Positions 54,878-64,000 of a stretch of 64,000 nt of DNA are shown here, piece after piece. Source of the DNA: Adiantum capillus-veneris (Eukaryota > Streptophyta > Polypodiopsida > Polypodiales > Pteridaceae). Within the stretch, counting starts at the first letter, position 1. Every line of letters begins with the position of its first letter. Where the stretch lies: positions 7,703,648-7,767,647 of the forward strand of contig CM043968.1 of the NCBI GenBank assembly GCA_014529385.2. The letters are read 5' to 3'. A program made the position numbers and the translations under genes. The notes beneath the pieces were generated by a model. That model had not been told where the DNA came from and did not search any database. It worked only from the letters and a program-made list of their open reading frames with translations.

Positions 54878-55551
54878 TTGATTGGTCGAGTTTATTGGTA
54901 TATGTCAGAGGCATTATGCAAAGTAAGAGAGCATGTTGGCTTTGGTGCAAAGAAGAAAGCTTCCATAATCACAACTGCCAACAAGCGATGGGTGCAATTG
55001 CATACATTGTTGCATGGAGCTGCATTTTTATTGGATCCCAAATTTCAAATGCATCACAAAAATCAATCAATAAAGAAGTCATGACTAACTTCAAAACAGT
55101 GTGCTCTCTCAATTGGCTATTGGGACAAGAGGATGGGAAAACTGCTTTTCATCAGCAAGTTGATTATGCTAATAGAAGTGGCATGTTCCAGGATCCATGG
55201 CATATAGATGCCATTGCACACACAAGTGCACCTCTATGGTGGAAGGAGTATGGTGGGAAGAAAGTGGAGCTGCAACACATTGCAATTAGGGTTCTATCTA
55301 TAGTAGCATCAAGTGGAAGTTGTGAGAGAAACTGGTCGCCTTTTGATTTTATGCATACCAAGAAACAAAATCGGCTTCACCCTAAACATGCTGTTGATTT
55401 GGTTTTTGTTTTCTGCAACATGAGACTTATCCATAAGCCAGTGAACATTGCATCAAGAGTAGCACATAAGCACTACGGTGTCTTTCAAACCCATGAAGCT
55501 ATAGCTGCAAAAGTAGAGGATGACGATGATATGAAATGGGAGATAGCTTAA
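54878..55551 (+). pseudogene. hAT transposase, C-terminal part
   Basis: Two frames join near 55060. The first has MSEALCKVREHVGF and ANKRWVQLHTLLHGAAFLLDP, the end of the hAT catalytic region. The second has APLWWKEYGGKKVELQHIAI, VLSIVASSGSCERNW and HTKKQNRLHPKHAVDLVFV, the hAT dimerisation domain with its conserved W-W, S-S-x-x-C-E-R-N-W and N-R-L. The usual Ser is kept. No N-terminal zinc finger, inverted repeats or 8 bp duplication could be found, so only a remnant is here. Confidence 0.85.
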
Positions 55552-55694
55552 GAATGCTCTGATATGAATGAAATAGATGATATGATTGCTGTGTTTGATG
55601 GAGATAAAGATGTATGACTAAAGTCCTATAAGTTTTGCTCGCTATGAGTACGTGAAAATTATGACACATCACCATGTTACACTACAAGATGTTC

Positions 55695-55740
<46 letters not shown>

Positions 55741-55935
55741 AATTTTTCAATAAGAGTCATAATTACTATTAGATACAATACACTTTGTTTGATTGAGAAT
55801 ACAAAAATGGAAAGCGGAGGAGATAAATGACAAGCTGTGATTGCAAAAACTGTAGCCCTTCACATTTTCTTCAAATCAAAATAGATCGCAGTAAAGTGAG
55901 CAAAGTGCGCAAGCCAAAGATTGAGTCAGCTCATT
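55552..55935 (+). repeat. Spacer with a CT microsatellite
   Basis: A run of about 19 CT units at 55697-55735. The rest is non-coding sequence between the hAT remnant and the next minus-strand frame. Confidence 0.7.
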
Positions 55936-56670
55936 CAATAGTTCATCTATGTTGAACTTGGTACTTTCAGGCGTGGAAGATGGGCCTACAGGTTCTTGTT
56001 GCAAAGGACCAGCCTGATCTGGCAATGGTTTGTATAGTGATGTATACTATTGTATCTTGGCTTGGCCCTCTGATAGCTCTATTTCAAGATCAAGGATTTT
56101 TCCATGCAACATATCAGGTGTCTCTCCTTGGCTTGCAAGATCTTGTCCTTGTCTTGCTAATGCAATGAGCATCTCTGATTCTTCGAGAAGCAAAACTATG
56201 GGACGTTTACGTGCAAGCATTGGATTATTGGTGTGATTTTCTATCACTTTCTCTACAATTTGACCATGCCTAATGCCATAATTCGTGGGGTGATCTGACC
56301 AATCTACACATCTCCCAAGGATGTCATAAACATAGCAATATTGTATGAAGTAGACTGCCATTTGGTTATTGTTTGGCATAACTCTCTCTCATCGTATGAA
56401 TCTTTGTAGCAATACTCATGTGAGTCCTTTGTGCTGCAAATCTGATAGCTTTACGGGAGCTGATCCCTTTGCATTGCTGCTGATTCAAAATAGTTGTTGG
56501 CACACAAAGTGGTTTGGACATAGCTTCCTGCACTCCTTAAGGCTAAGAGGCTCGTCCTCTTTGATTCTAGCAATAGCTTTGAAGTCTTTCTCTTGGCCAT
56601 AATTCTCTCTTTCTTCTTTCAAGATGGCATGTGCTTCAGCATGGTTAAGTTCTTCTTCCATATTTTCCAA
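55936..56670 (-). pseudogene. Unidentified minus-strand ORF, possible gag
   Basis: ATG at 56670 opens MENMEEELNHAEAHAILKEE and continues with DEPLSLKECRKLCPNHF. After frame changes near 56485 and 56400 comes 56047-56379 with YCYVYDILGRCVDWSDHPTNYG and LLLEESEMLIALARQGQDL, then PLQQEPVGPSS at about 55975. It lies downstream, on its strand, of an LTR-like segment and a primer-site-like sequence, the place of gag. I recognise no gag motif, so this is a positional guess. Confidence 0.35.
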
Positions 56671-56940
56671 TCAAGAGAATATTCATTAGAAAGACTTATC
56701 TAAAGGCAACAAGTTATCACTTTTAAATATTCAATGAAAAAGACAGGATAACTTAATCATGCTACAATAAAGAGACAAAATATTTATCACGATGTCATTG
56801 GAAAGAGATAAGATAACTTGATCAATTATATAATTTACAAGTGCAACTAAAGAGGACCATAATCAAATCATCACTTTAGTCATCAACTGGTTGTAGACTA
56901 GAAATCATTACAATGTCATAGCCCACTCTATGGGCACCAT

Positions 56941-57390
56941 TTAGACACAGAAAAAGATCAAAAGCATTAGGTCGGGTTGAGGGATTTTTTGGCTTGCCAC
57001 TCTCAAGGTGGGTAAGTATATTGCTTTAAAAAATCCCTTTTGTTTTGCTCTTGTGGCACTGACATGCATTTTAAGAGTCGCTTACAAGTATGATGCATGG
57101 AGAAGATATCCATGGCTTTATTCTAGGAAGGGGGATTAGTAGATATGCATTCTCTTGGTCTGCTTTCTAGTTTCTATTTGCAAGCTGTGGAGACGAGGAA
57201 AGCATGTCATTGGTTTGGTCTTTGTACATGACCCCCATGTTAGACCAACGGGTAGACAGACATGCGAATAACCTCCCAACCATCCTATATATAGGCCCCT
57301 AGCCCTCTTCCATATATAGACCCCTTTACTGCATGTGTGTCCGGCACATTGCCCGGGCCGTGCCCGTTTAGTCCTACCCTTGGCATGACA
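56941..57390 (-). repeat. Probable LTR of a minus-strand gypsy element
   Basis: On the minus strand it begins TGTCATGCCAAGGG at 57390, after a polypurine tract (57391-57405). It contains a TATA box CTATATATAGG near 57292 and ends before a primer-site-like ATGGTGCCCATAGAGTGGGC (56921-56940). The right end is firm; the left end is estimated. Confidence 0.5.
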
Positions 57391-57620
57391 TTACTCCCCC
57401 CTTGGAGAAGCGTTTTCGTCCTCGAAAACACAAGTGGTGGTATCTTCATAAGAACACTAATGTTTTCCACCGTGGCATCCCTCATGGATCCAACGGTTCG
57501 TTGGATCAGAACCCGGTTCATTGGGAGGTTCAATGAAATCAAGAGTAACATCTTGATTTGCTACATTGTTGTCCCTGTGCAATCGTCTTGGTTAACCGAC
57601 TCATAATCAAAAGAGCATGA
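57391..57620 (-). pseudogene. Chromovirus polyprotein C-terminus (chromodomain remnant)
   Basis: Minus-strand translation gives DATVENISVLMK then FEDENASPRGE and a stop that overlaps the polypurine tract. This resembles the D-A-T-W-E block and tail of integrase chromodomains. One frame change lies between the two parts. Upstream sequence on this strand (to about 57870) has short open pieces but no integrase motif. Confidence 0.55.
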
Positions 57621-58300
57621 AGGCTCCATTTAGAACTCACTTGAGAATGCTAAACGAGTTATCACAACGTCGAGGTGTTTAAATGCATACCTAGGTTTTA
57701 GACTTTCTAAAGGTACTGGAATGTGCAATATAACCTCGGCTCATCTTTCCATGAAAGTACTATGCTGACATACTCATCAGCAACAACCAAGTCCTTGACT
57801 TGCGGTGGTTTCTTGCCAATAGTCAACCTCATCCAAACTGATGATTAAGGTTGATAACTTGAGAATAACAGGCAGAGACTAGAACTAGCCGTAACATGCC
57901 TTTCATCATATGAAGCAAACTCCAAACCAGAAAGGTAACTGATCTAGTTGTTTCACTTCTTGCTAACGTATGCACTTAGCATATCCTTTAGCGTGCTTTA
58001 CTAACGTATGCACTTTGCATATCCTTTAGTACAAAATAGAATGCAAACACCCATACTTAGCAATCACCTTGTATGGCAGGGTGTAAACTCATACTAAATC
58101 TGCAAGAGAAATTGCAGTGATAGTGCAAAAAATTGCAGAAAGAATAAAGTCCATGAATTTGCATGCCGCTCTGAATAAATTTGTGTTAAACACTAGGGCC
58201 CATAACACCTAGTGTGCATGCATTTAACACAAAAATATCCGAACCGCAATTCCATGATGAGACTTTCCACTATACTTACGTGAAAATCTTGCAACAGAAG
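57621..58300. other. No gene seen
   Basis: A small direct repeat CTAACGTATGCACTT(A/T)GCATATCCTTTAG occurs at 57962 and 58001 in adjacent copies. No recognised coding. Confidence 0.4.
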
Positions 58301-58478
58301 TTGGACCATAATAGAATGTGACAACCCGGTCACACCTAGGAACCAACCATGAGACCTTCTCATGAACGTAGCATACTTGGCAGCAAAAGTTGGACCATAA
58401 TAGAATGTGACAACCCGGTCACACCTAGGTACCAACCATGAGACATTCTCATTGACGTAGCAAACTTTGCGATATGTA
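58301..58478 (+). repeat. 89 bp tandem duplication
   Basis: Copies start at 58301 and 58390 with TTGGACCATAATAGAATGTG and include GTGACAACCCGGTCACACC, itself a short palindrome (GTGAC...GTCAC). The two differ at a few bases. Confidence 0.85.
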
Positions 58479-59820
58479 GAAACAACCCTCTGTTAAGGTG
58501 GTTTCACAGCACTTGTAATCACAACAAGTCTGTACTTAGTACCCGACAATTTTTGGCCACTGAAATTGTACTTGATACTATGTGCTTTGAATGGTCTAAT
58601 GAACGGATGCGACCAGCACCTAGGGACCTCGTCACGACACATCATTAAGAATTGGGTGCCAGTGTCAGTCCCAGAGACTCATATTCTCCACATGTGGAAT
58701 ATGTCTCAAGTAAGGATGTCAGGAAAAGTGACATCCATCAAGTACGAGCTGTACTTGTGTGTGGAGGTAACTGCTAACACTCTGCGACAAGAGTGAGAGG
58801 GACCCTCATTATCATGCTCCACACTGGCTAAACTGAACTCCTTGAGTTCCTAGACCATGTTGTGTTCCATGTGACAACATGTGCCAAATCGAACCCGACA
58901 AGTGGGCTCATAACATCATAATGTATATTCGAGACGACGACCCAAAATACTTTGGTTCGACATGCCCTTGGCATGGCTCTGAAACATTCAAGTATATTTG
59001 TACGGCTTGAAAAGACCAAACAATATTGCACTAGAAACGCTGGGTGTTGCCTTCGCAATCCAAACCCGTTGGTTAGAATCTACGTAGTCAAACCCCTTGG
59101 TAAGACCCTGTGTAGAAACTGCTCAACTAGCAGGTAACGGTTATCAACATAGTCAACCGTATACAGAATGACTGGAATCAACAAAAAAAGTTGAATTTGT
59201 CCACTACCACGTGGTAGATTCCCGACTTCTTTCCTTGAAAGTGTAACGGGAATAGATCAAACTGTGATCCTCAATGCCCGATAGAGTGATTTAGCAATCA
59301 CCCACTAGGTCTTACCCAAAAACTAGACACTGGTAGTGCGATAGAGAGAGCAAGAGATCCACACAAGTGAGATGCCTAGCTCTTCTGGACAGCCATGCTA
59401 TCTCAACTGCTTGCTGCATCTATACTCCGTGGTAGAGATCAGTTGATGTGAGAAACTCAATTCGAGTATCGCACCAAAAATATGTTGTGCTTACAGAACA
59501 CCCAAAAGATCTGGAATGGCGAGACTCTTGCTTGGCCATTAACATCGATGGGGACTTCACTGAGTAAATCTGTTCAAGCTGGAGAACAATCACCCAAGAA
59601 ATGTGAGCATTGGGATCTTACCCTAGGTCTGACAATGGCTCTTAGCCAGTGTGGCTCATAGCCCTTATGTCAGTTAGTGTTCAATCGACAAACCGATGAA
59701 GACAAAGTTGGATGGCGTCTTAGCCAATTTATAGCTGAGAGTTAAAGCACCTTGGCTTAGGCTGACTCACGAGCAAAAAGAGAAAAACATGTATCCAAAT
59801 ATTCGTAAAAAGTTCTCATT
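58479..59820. other. Region without recognisable genes
   Basis: GC content is somewhat higher than around it and no retroelement motif is visible on either strand. It may be an old LTR or untranslated part of an element I cannot place. Confidence 0.35.
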
Positions 59821-59841
59821 ATTCTTCGAGAGAGAGAGAGT

Positions 59842-60022
59842 AAGAGAGAGAAGAAGAGCATGCTGGGCTGAGGAACTTTCCTTAAACGACTATGACCTGT
59901 ATATTTGATTGCCATGCTCTTGTGCATCTTATAAGAGAGAGAAGAAGAGCATGCTGGGCTGAGGAACTTTCCTTAAATGACTATGACCTGTATAGTTGAT
60001 TGCCATGCTCTTGTGCATCTTA
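59842..60022 (+). repeat. 91 bp tandem duplication
   Basis: AAGAAGAGCATGCTGGGCTG starts at 59851 and again at 59942; copies run to GTGCATCTTAT. Only a few differences, for example AAACGAC against AAATGAC. A GA-rich run precedes it. Confidence 0.9.
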
Positions 60023-60902
60023 TGCCTAACGTGCAGCTTATCCTATAAGCATGCAACAGGTTTCTGCTACGACTTTCTCATCGAGGGAGGTAACAGAAAA
60101 ACACAAACAAGTCATAGACTGACCCACCTACCCTGTATGTGGTTGTGCCTACACCAGTGTGACTTAATGATAGCACTTTGCCTTTGAATTAAGTCCAAGT
60201 TTTAGGGTTTTTAAAGTGTTGTTGTGTTTGACAGCAACCCAAAAACAATCCAGAACGTATCTTGTCCTTGACAAAGGGTCTAGTGTTATAGCGGAAGCGT
60301 GTTTCCTGAGGTGGTAGAATTGATTCCACCTAGCTAGCATGCCGTGCATACATAATCTTAAGCCCTTGGCAAAAGTGATGGCCTCAAACGTGAGAGCTCC
60401 AAACCATAAGTGCCTTGCACAATCTAAACTGGTAGGAATTCTGTGAGGTGATATTCCCTATTTTGCCAGTTTTTTCAAACTTGTGTGCCACGGCCCTTGA
60501 TGACAAGTCATTGGGCAGTTCCTTGGCACAAGGAAGAAGCCTTGCTTCATGTAAAATCGTTAAAGCACTTTGCTTTGCACAAAAGCAGTATTTTCCAATC
60601 AAAGGTGTAAACATGGAAAAACAAAAAGAACATAAAATTGGCTAACCTGGTCGTTGCTGTAACCAGTTGGCCCAAGATTCCGTGGAAGAAACAAAAACTC
60701 GAGTAAAAATGGCTCATAGCCATATCTCCTACACGGGTGGGAGCTGTCGTATGTACATATATGTCCCTTGTATCATATACGCCCTTCTGTCACGTAATGA
60801 AATAACCTGCAAGCATATTGCCAAATCCTTCCCAAGTTTGTATGCTCATAGCATATGCCGAACGTGGGGAATCTCAATGCAAGATGCGTAAATTGAAGCC
60901 CT
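60023..60902. other. Region without recognisable genes
   Basis: No recognised coding. From about 60480 to 61600 short words such as CCTTG, GCCTTGCTTCA and CCCTTGG recur more often than expected. Confidence 0.35.
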
Positions 60903-60956
60903 GCTTCACATAAATTGAAGCCTTGCTGATAGCCAAGGCTTCAATTTATGTGAAGC
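60903..60956. repeat. Perfect 23 bp inverted repeat with an 8 base loop
   Basis: The left arm 60903-60925 begins GCTTCACATAAATTG and the right arm 60934-60956 is its exact reverse complement, ending CAATTTATGTGAAGC. The loop is CTGATAGC. Part of the arm (AAATTGAAGCC) is also repeated just upstream at 60888-60898. Confidence 0.95.
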
Positions 60957-61606
60957 CAACTGATGTTGCAGGTGAGATACAGATAGCATGACGAAAAGAA
61001 TCGACCTTGTCGAGCGATTACAACTGAAATTAGCCATGCCTATCTCCTTGAGATACTGAAAAATTGGTGGCCCTTGGCCTTGCCTTTGAAGCAAAATGTA
61101 ACCTTTGACGAGTGTGCTCTATCAAGGTACTCAGGAGAAGCCATGCTTCAGATAACTATGTCCGGCCTCATTGCCAATAAATGCTATTGACGACAGATGT
61201 CATAGCGAACAGAGTCAACAGTGTCGACCATGCACAGATAATGGACCTTGTCCAATTGTACCTTTTTATTGAAAACTAGAAAAATACTTATATGCATACC
61301 TGCGTAACTTGATTACTGAAAGCAAAGAGACTCCTATCTGTTTTGCAGGCTGTGATAAATGGTCGGCCATGCCGAGCACTTTTGCCTGATGTGCCAATGA
61401 AAGATAGGCGAGAAAGAAATTTGCATGACAAACTATAGGCCTTGCCTACACTTGCCGTACTGTAACTAGAAGTCATCCTATGCACCCCCATGAAATGGTC
61501 ATACCATACAATTGTAAAAATTTCCCCAATGAATATGCTCCTAGCATACTCAAAATGCTAGCAGGACAAAAATGAAAGCCTTGCTTCGGACATTGCCCTT
61601 GGTCTG
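60957..61606. other. No gene seen
   Basis: Continuation of the CCTTG-rich stretch, with no supported frame. Confidence 0.35.
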
Positions 61607-62900
61607 GTGAATTTCAGGGGAGACGTTGGTGGTGTTGCACTTTCTCCCTCGGTCTTGGTATCACTTTCTTCTTGTTATCCCTTTTCTTCCAATTGCTCTT
61701 GTAGCTTCTTCTTAATATCCATCACTTCTTCAGTAGTGAAGGGTTCAAGGTCTTGTTGTTCAATCACCCACTCAAATTCTTCATACGCTTTGATGTAGTG
61801 ATCAAATTGGTCCTCCAGGGGTCGAGAGGAACTATCACCCATTTTCTTTGGGTCTAGCACCCAATACTCTTTGAAATCCCCTTTTAATGTTTGCTTGGCC
61901 TTGAATTTCTCTATTACCCTTTCTATGTAGGCCGCCTTCTGATTGTTGGTTTCCCTTGGTCTCTCCTCCTTGGACATTACCATTTCTGTTTCTTCTTTGG
62001 TGGCACCTTTGCCTTTTCTTCTTGCACTGTCTCCAGCTTTCTCCTAAGCCGTGTAGAGATAGGCGGTGCAATTGTTGTTGAAGGTTCATCTTCTACATCT
62101 TCTTTTAGTCTCAGGCAGTGGTTCTAGGTGGGTGGGTCTGGCCACTTTCCCTCTTGCTCCAATAGCTTCATATGCAATCTTCGTCAAGATCTCTGCTTAA
62201 CCAATGGATTTGGGCTTATCAATCCCCAAGCTCACTACCTGCTCATGTATATATTGGGCATAGTTAACATCTTTTGGTACATTGATCCTTAGTGCCCAAG
62301 TGAAAGTGATGGAATGGGCATGAGGTGGGGTTGTGTACTTTTGTGGTCGCTTATTGCATATATGGAAAAACATGTTGTAGATCTTGTAGATTCTAATTGC
62401 CCTTAGATCCATTAGGTCTTCAAAATTTGCATTGGTTTTCTTCTAAGAGTACACCTCTTCTGCATCTCTTCTTTCTCTAACAGAGTCGCCTTAGTTGCGT
62501 AGTCCCATAGCATTGGAAATGATCTAGGGTGTAATTGTGACTTCTTTTCTTTCTCCCTCAAGTGTTGTGCCGTCCTTGATTGTGGTGGTTAGCTCATAAA
62601 CCCTCTGGAGATCAACTACTGCTAGCACTAAAGTGAAAAATCCATGCCGATCCAATGTTTCTAGGTGATTGAGGATGCCCTCTTTACTTGCATATTCACT
62701 GCTGAGTTCACTTGGAACCATCGGCACATCCAGAGTGTTGCCTTGTGGATCTTTGAAAGTTCCTTGGTATAGCTTTATGCCTTCTGCTTCTAGAGTTGTT
62801 TTGTCCATCCATGCTTTGGTCTAATTCAATGTCTCATTAGGAATTGTGAATGGCTCTACCGCTGCAATATTATCTTTCAAGGTGAGCCTCTTCTAGCTTC
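61607..62900 (-). pseudogene. Extra ORF of a second Athila-like element, N-terminal part
   Basis: Minus-strand frames match the extra ORF at 25516-27100 in order: IKLYQGTFKDPQGNTLDVPM (62524-62808), LQRVYELTTTIKDG, then FFHICNKRPQKYTTPP with ITFTWALR (62197-62412), and a charged region KAKQTLKGDFKEYWVL to FTTEEVMDIKKKLQEQLEEK (61675-61983). It ends in a Pro-rich VIPRPRESATPP at about 61620, where similarity stops. Frame changes and a stop near 62820 show decay. The coiled coil and C-terminal domain are missing. Confidence 0.65.
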
Positions 62901-62999
62901 CATTGATCCTGCGTGCGCTTCAAGTCCAAAAGTTAGCATCTTTTATTAAATTTGGCAAAAGTGGACAAAAGTGCATTTGGATGCTCATTTCATGTTGTG

Positions 63000-63023
63000 A
63001 GACATCATACGCATATAATGTCT
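63000..63023. repeat. Palindrome, second element copy 1
   Basis: AGACATCATACG with a damaged right arm (ATAATGTCT). It is the copy nearest to the extra ORF on this strand. Confidence 0.65.
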
Positions 63024-63284
63024 ATGTGCTTTGAATGAGGTGAGAATTATCATGTGCATAGCTTATAGCATGTATATCACACATATATGCCTCGAATGGG
63101 ATTTGAACAAGTATTGAGCAAGATTTGGGTTATAAGCTCCTTTTCATCTCTAAAATGGTAGATTGGGTGTAATGGGGGTAGATGAGGTTCAAATGGCTTG
63201 AAGCTTGGTGTATGGGCTCATGGGCATAAGGTAAGAACATTGGGTAGGCCAAAACCTCTTCAAATTGTTAATTTAACACTTTGG

Positions 63285-63307
63285 GACATCATATGTGTAT
63301 GATGTCT
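63285..63307. repeat. Palindrome, second element copy 2
   Basis: Arms GACATCATAT and GTATGATGTC; the single mismatch would be a G-U pair in RNA of one orientation. It begins 284 bp from copy 1. Confidence 0.8.
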
Positions 63308-63570
63308 TTTGTCTGCAAACAGCTTGAAACTCATAGAATAGGATGTCCATAGCATGTGCAGAGTACCTATAGCATTAGATTTGAAGTTGAGCTTGCAATT
63401 GGATATCAAAAGCCAAGAATGGGATTTGTATGCTTAGATTTTTTTCATATGGGTGAAAATAGGTCAAATGATATCCAAATATGATGAAAACTTGTTGGCA
63501 AGCTAATAAAGATGTGAAAAATGTACTAGAAATCTCAAAAACAATGCAGCATGTCAAATTAAGGGGTCTA

Positions 63571-63593
63571 AACATCATACATGTATGATGTCT
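63571..63593. repeat. Palindrome, second element copy 3
   Basis: A perfect 20 bp palindrome ACATCATACATGTATGATGT at 63572-63591, about 285 bp from copy 2. Confidence 0.9.
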
Positions 63594-63855
63594 ATGCTGG
63601 CTTTTTTGGCTATGACTTTGTGTGTAGCTTGCCCATGATGTGTGCATCACTCTGATGTGTTCAAAACTAAACTTGGATAAGGGTTCATGTGCCCAAGACC
63701 ATAGAGGGTTTTTGCAACTCTTGGATTTGTAAAATGAAGTGTATAATGAGCAAAACATGACCAATCATGCCCAAACTTGGTTTAGAGGCTATAAAAGCCA
63801 TGATATTGAATTCTAGATACTCAAAATGCTGAAAAACCTGTCTATGACAGGTCTA

Positions 63856-63877
63856 GACATCATACATGTATGATGTC
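63856..63877. repeat. Palindrome, second element copy 4
   Basis: A perfect 22 bp palindrome with arms GACATCATACA and TGTATGATGTC, 285 bp from copy 3. The last 120 bases of the window beyond it hold nothing recognised. Confidence 0.9.
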
Positions 63878-64000
63878 CACTCTTAAAAAAATGATAAATG
63901 AGCACTGGGGTATGATGTATAAGCTAGGTGCATGCCTTGTGTCAAGTTTCCCTGAGTTTAGAGCACCCCTTCTATGGATAATACCATATTTTTTCCCAAG

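Noticed and set aside
58193-58435. Minus-strand ORF with an internal repeat
   Set aside because: The repetition is the 89 bp tandem duplication translated; nothing else supports coding.
1-64000. tRNA, rRNA or organelle-derived segments
   Set aside because: I looked for cloverleaf, T-loop and rRNA core words and saw only retroelement primer sites.

Overview
This window is nuclear DNA of a land plant with a large, repeat-dominated genome. I see no single-copy host gene. Almost every coding trace belongs to nested, decayed transposable elements: Ty3/gypsy of at least two lineages, Ty1/copia, non-autonomous LTR elements, a hAT transposase and an 8.3 kb cut-and-paste DNA transposon. Spliceosomal GT-AG introns, plant-type primer binding sites and TATA boxes fit a plant. 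The density of old, diverged elements would fit a gymnosperm, but that is inference and the species cannot be read from the sequence.

Layout. 1-11644: minus-strand chromovirus-like gypsy polyprotein, split by a DNA transposon at 2042-10378 that has 26-27 bp terminal inverted repeats. The transposon carries a multi-exon transposase (+), two unidentified minus-strand genes, a small lysine-rich ORF (+) sharing a divergent promoter with one of them, and a 75-76 bp array of palindromic units. 11645-30222: an 18.6 kb Athila-like gypsy element (+): truncated 5' LTR, tRNA-Asp-type primer site, gag, protease, RT, RNase H, integrase, a second protease-like domain after integrase, a tryptophan-motif region, an internal polypurine tract, a long extra ORF, 3' polypurine tract and a 940 bp LTR. 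30474-32395: an intron-containing pseudogene of a beta-class amino-methyltransferase. 33406-36448: a complete 3 kb non-autonomous LTR element with a 5 bp target duplication. 36.9-39.1 kb: fragments of Athila-like and chromovirus elements. 40.7-44.7 kb: Ty1/copia polyprotein (minus). 47.3-53.6 kb: two Athila-like fragments in opposite orientation separated by a non-autonomous LTR element. 54.9-55.6 kb: hAT transposase remnant. 55.9-57.6 kb: minus-strand LTR-element pieces. 57.6-61.6 kb: no recognised genes, with tandem duplications and one perfect hairpin. 61.6-64.0 kb: extra ORF of a second Athila-like element (minus) with its upstream palindrome array.

The most unusual signal is a short palindrome (arms GACATCCTAC / GTAGGATGTC) in the 5' leader of the Athila-like element and again just upstream of its extra ORF. 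It recurs upstream of the homologous extra ORF at 63 kb. In the two upstream arrays it is spaced about 285 bp, and the arms change symmetrically between copies (CC/GG, AC/GT, CA/TG). That pattern points to selection on symmetry or RNA pairing, or to hairpin-directed repair. Together with the post-integrase protease-like domain and W-motif region (seen in two or three copies) and the internal polypurine tract, it suggests an Athila-like lineage with an expanded 3' module that may be separately expressed.
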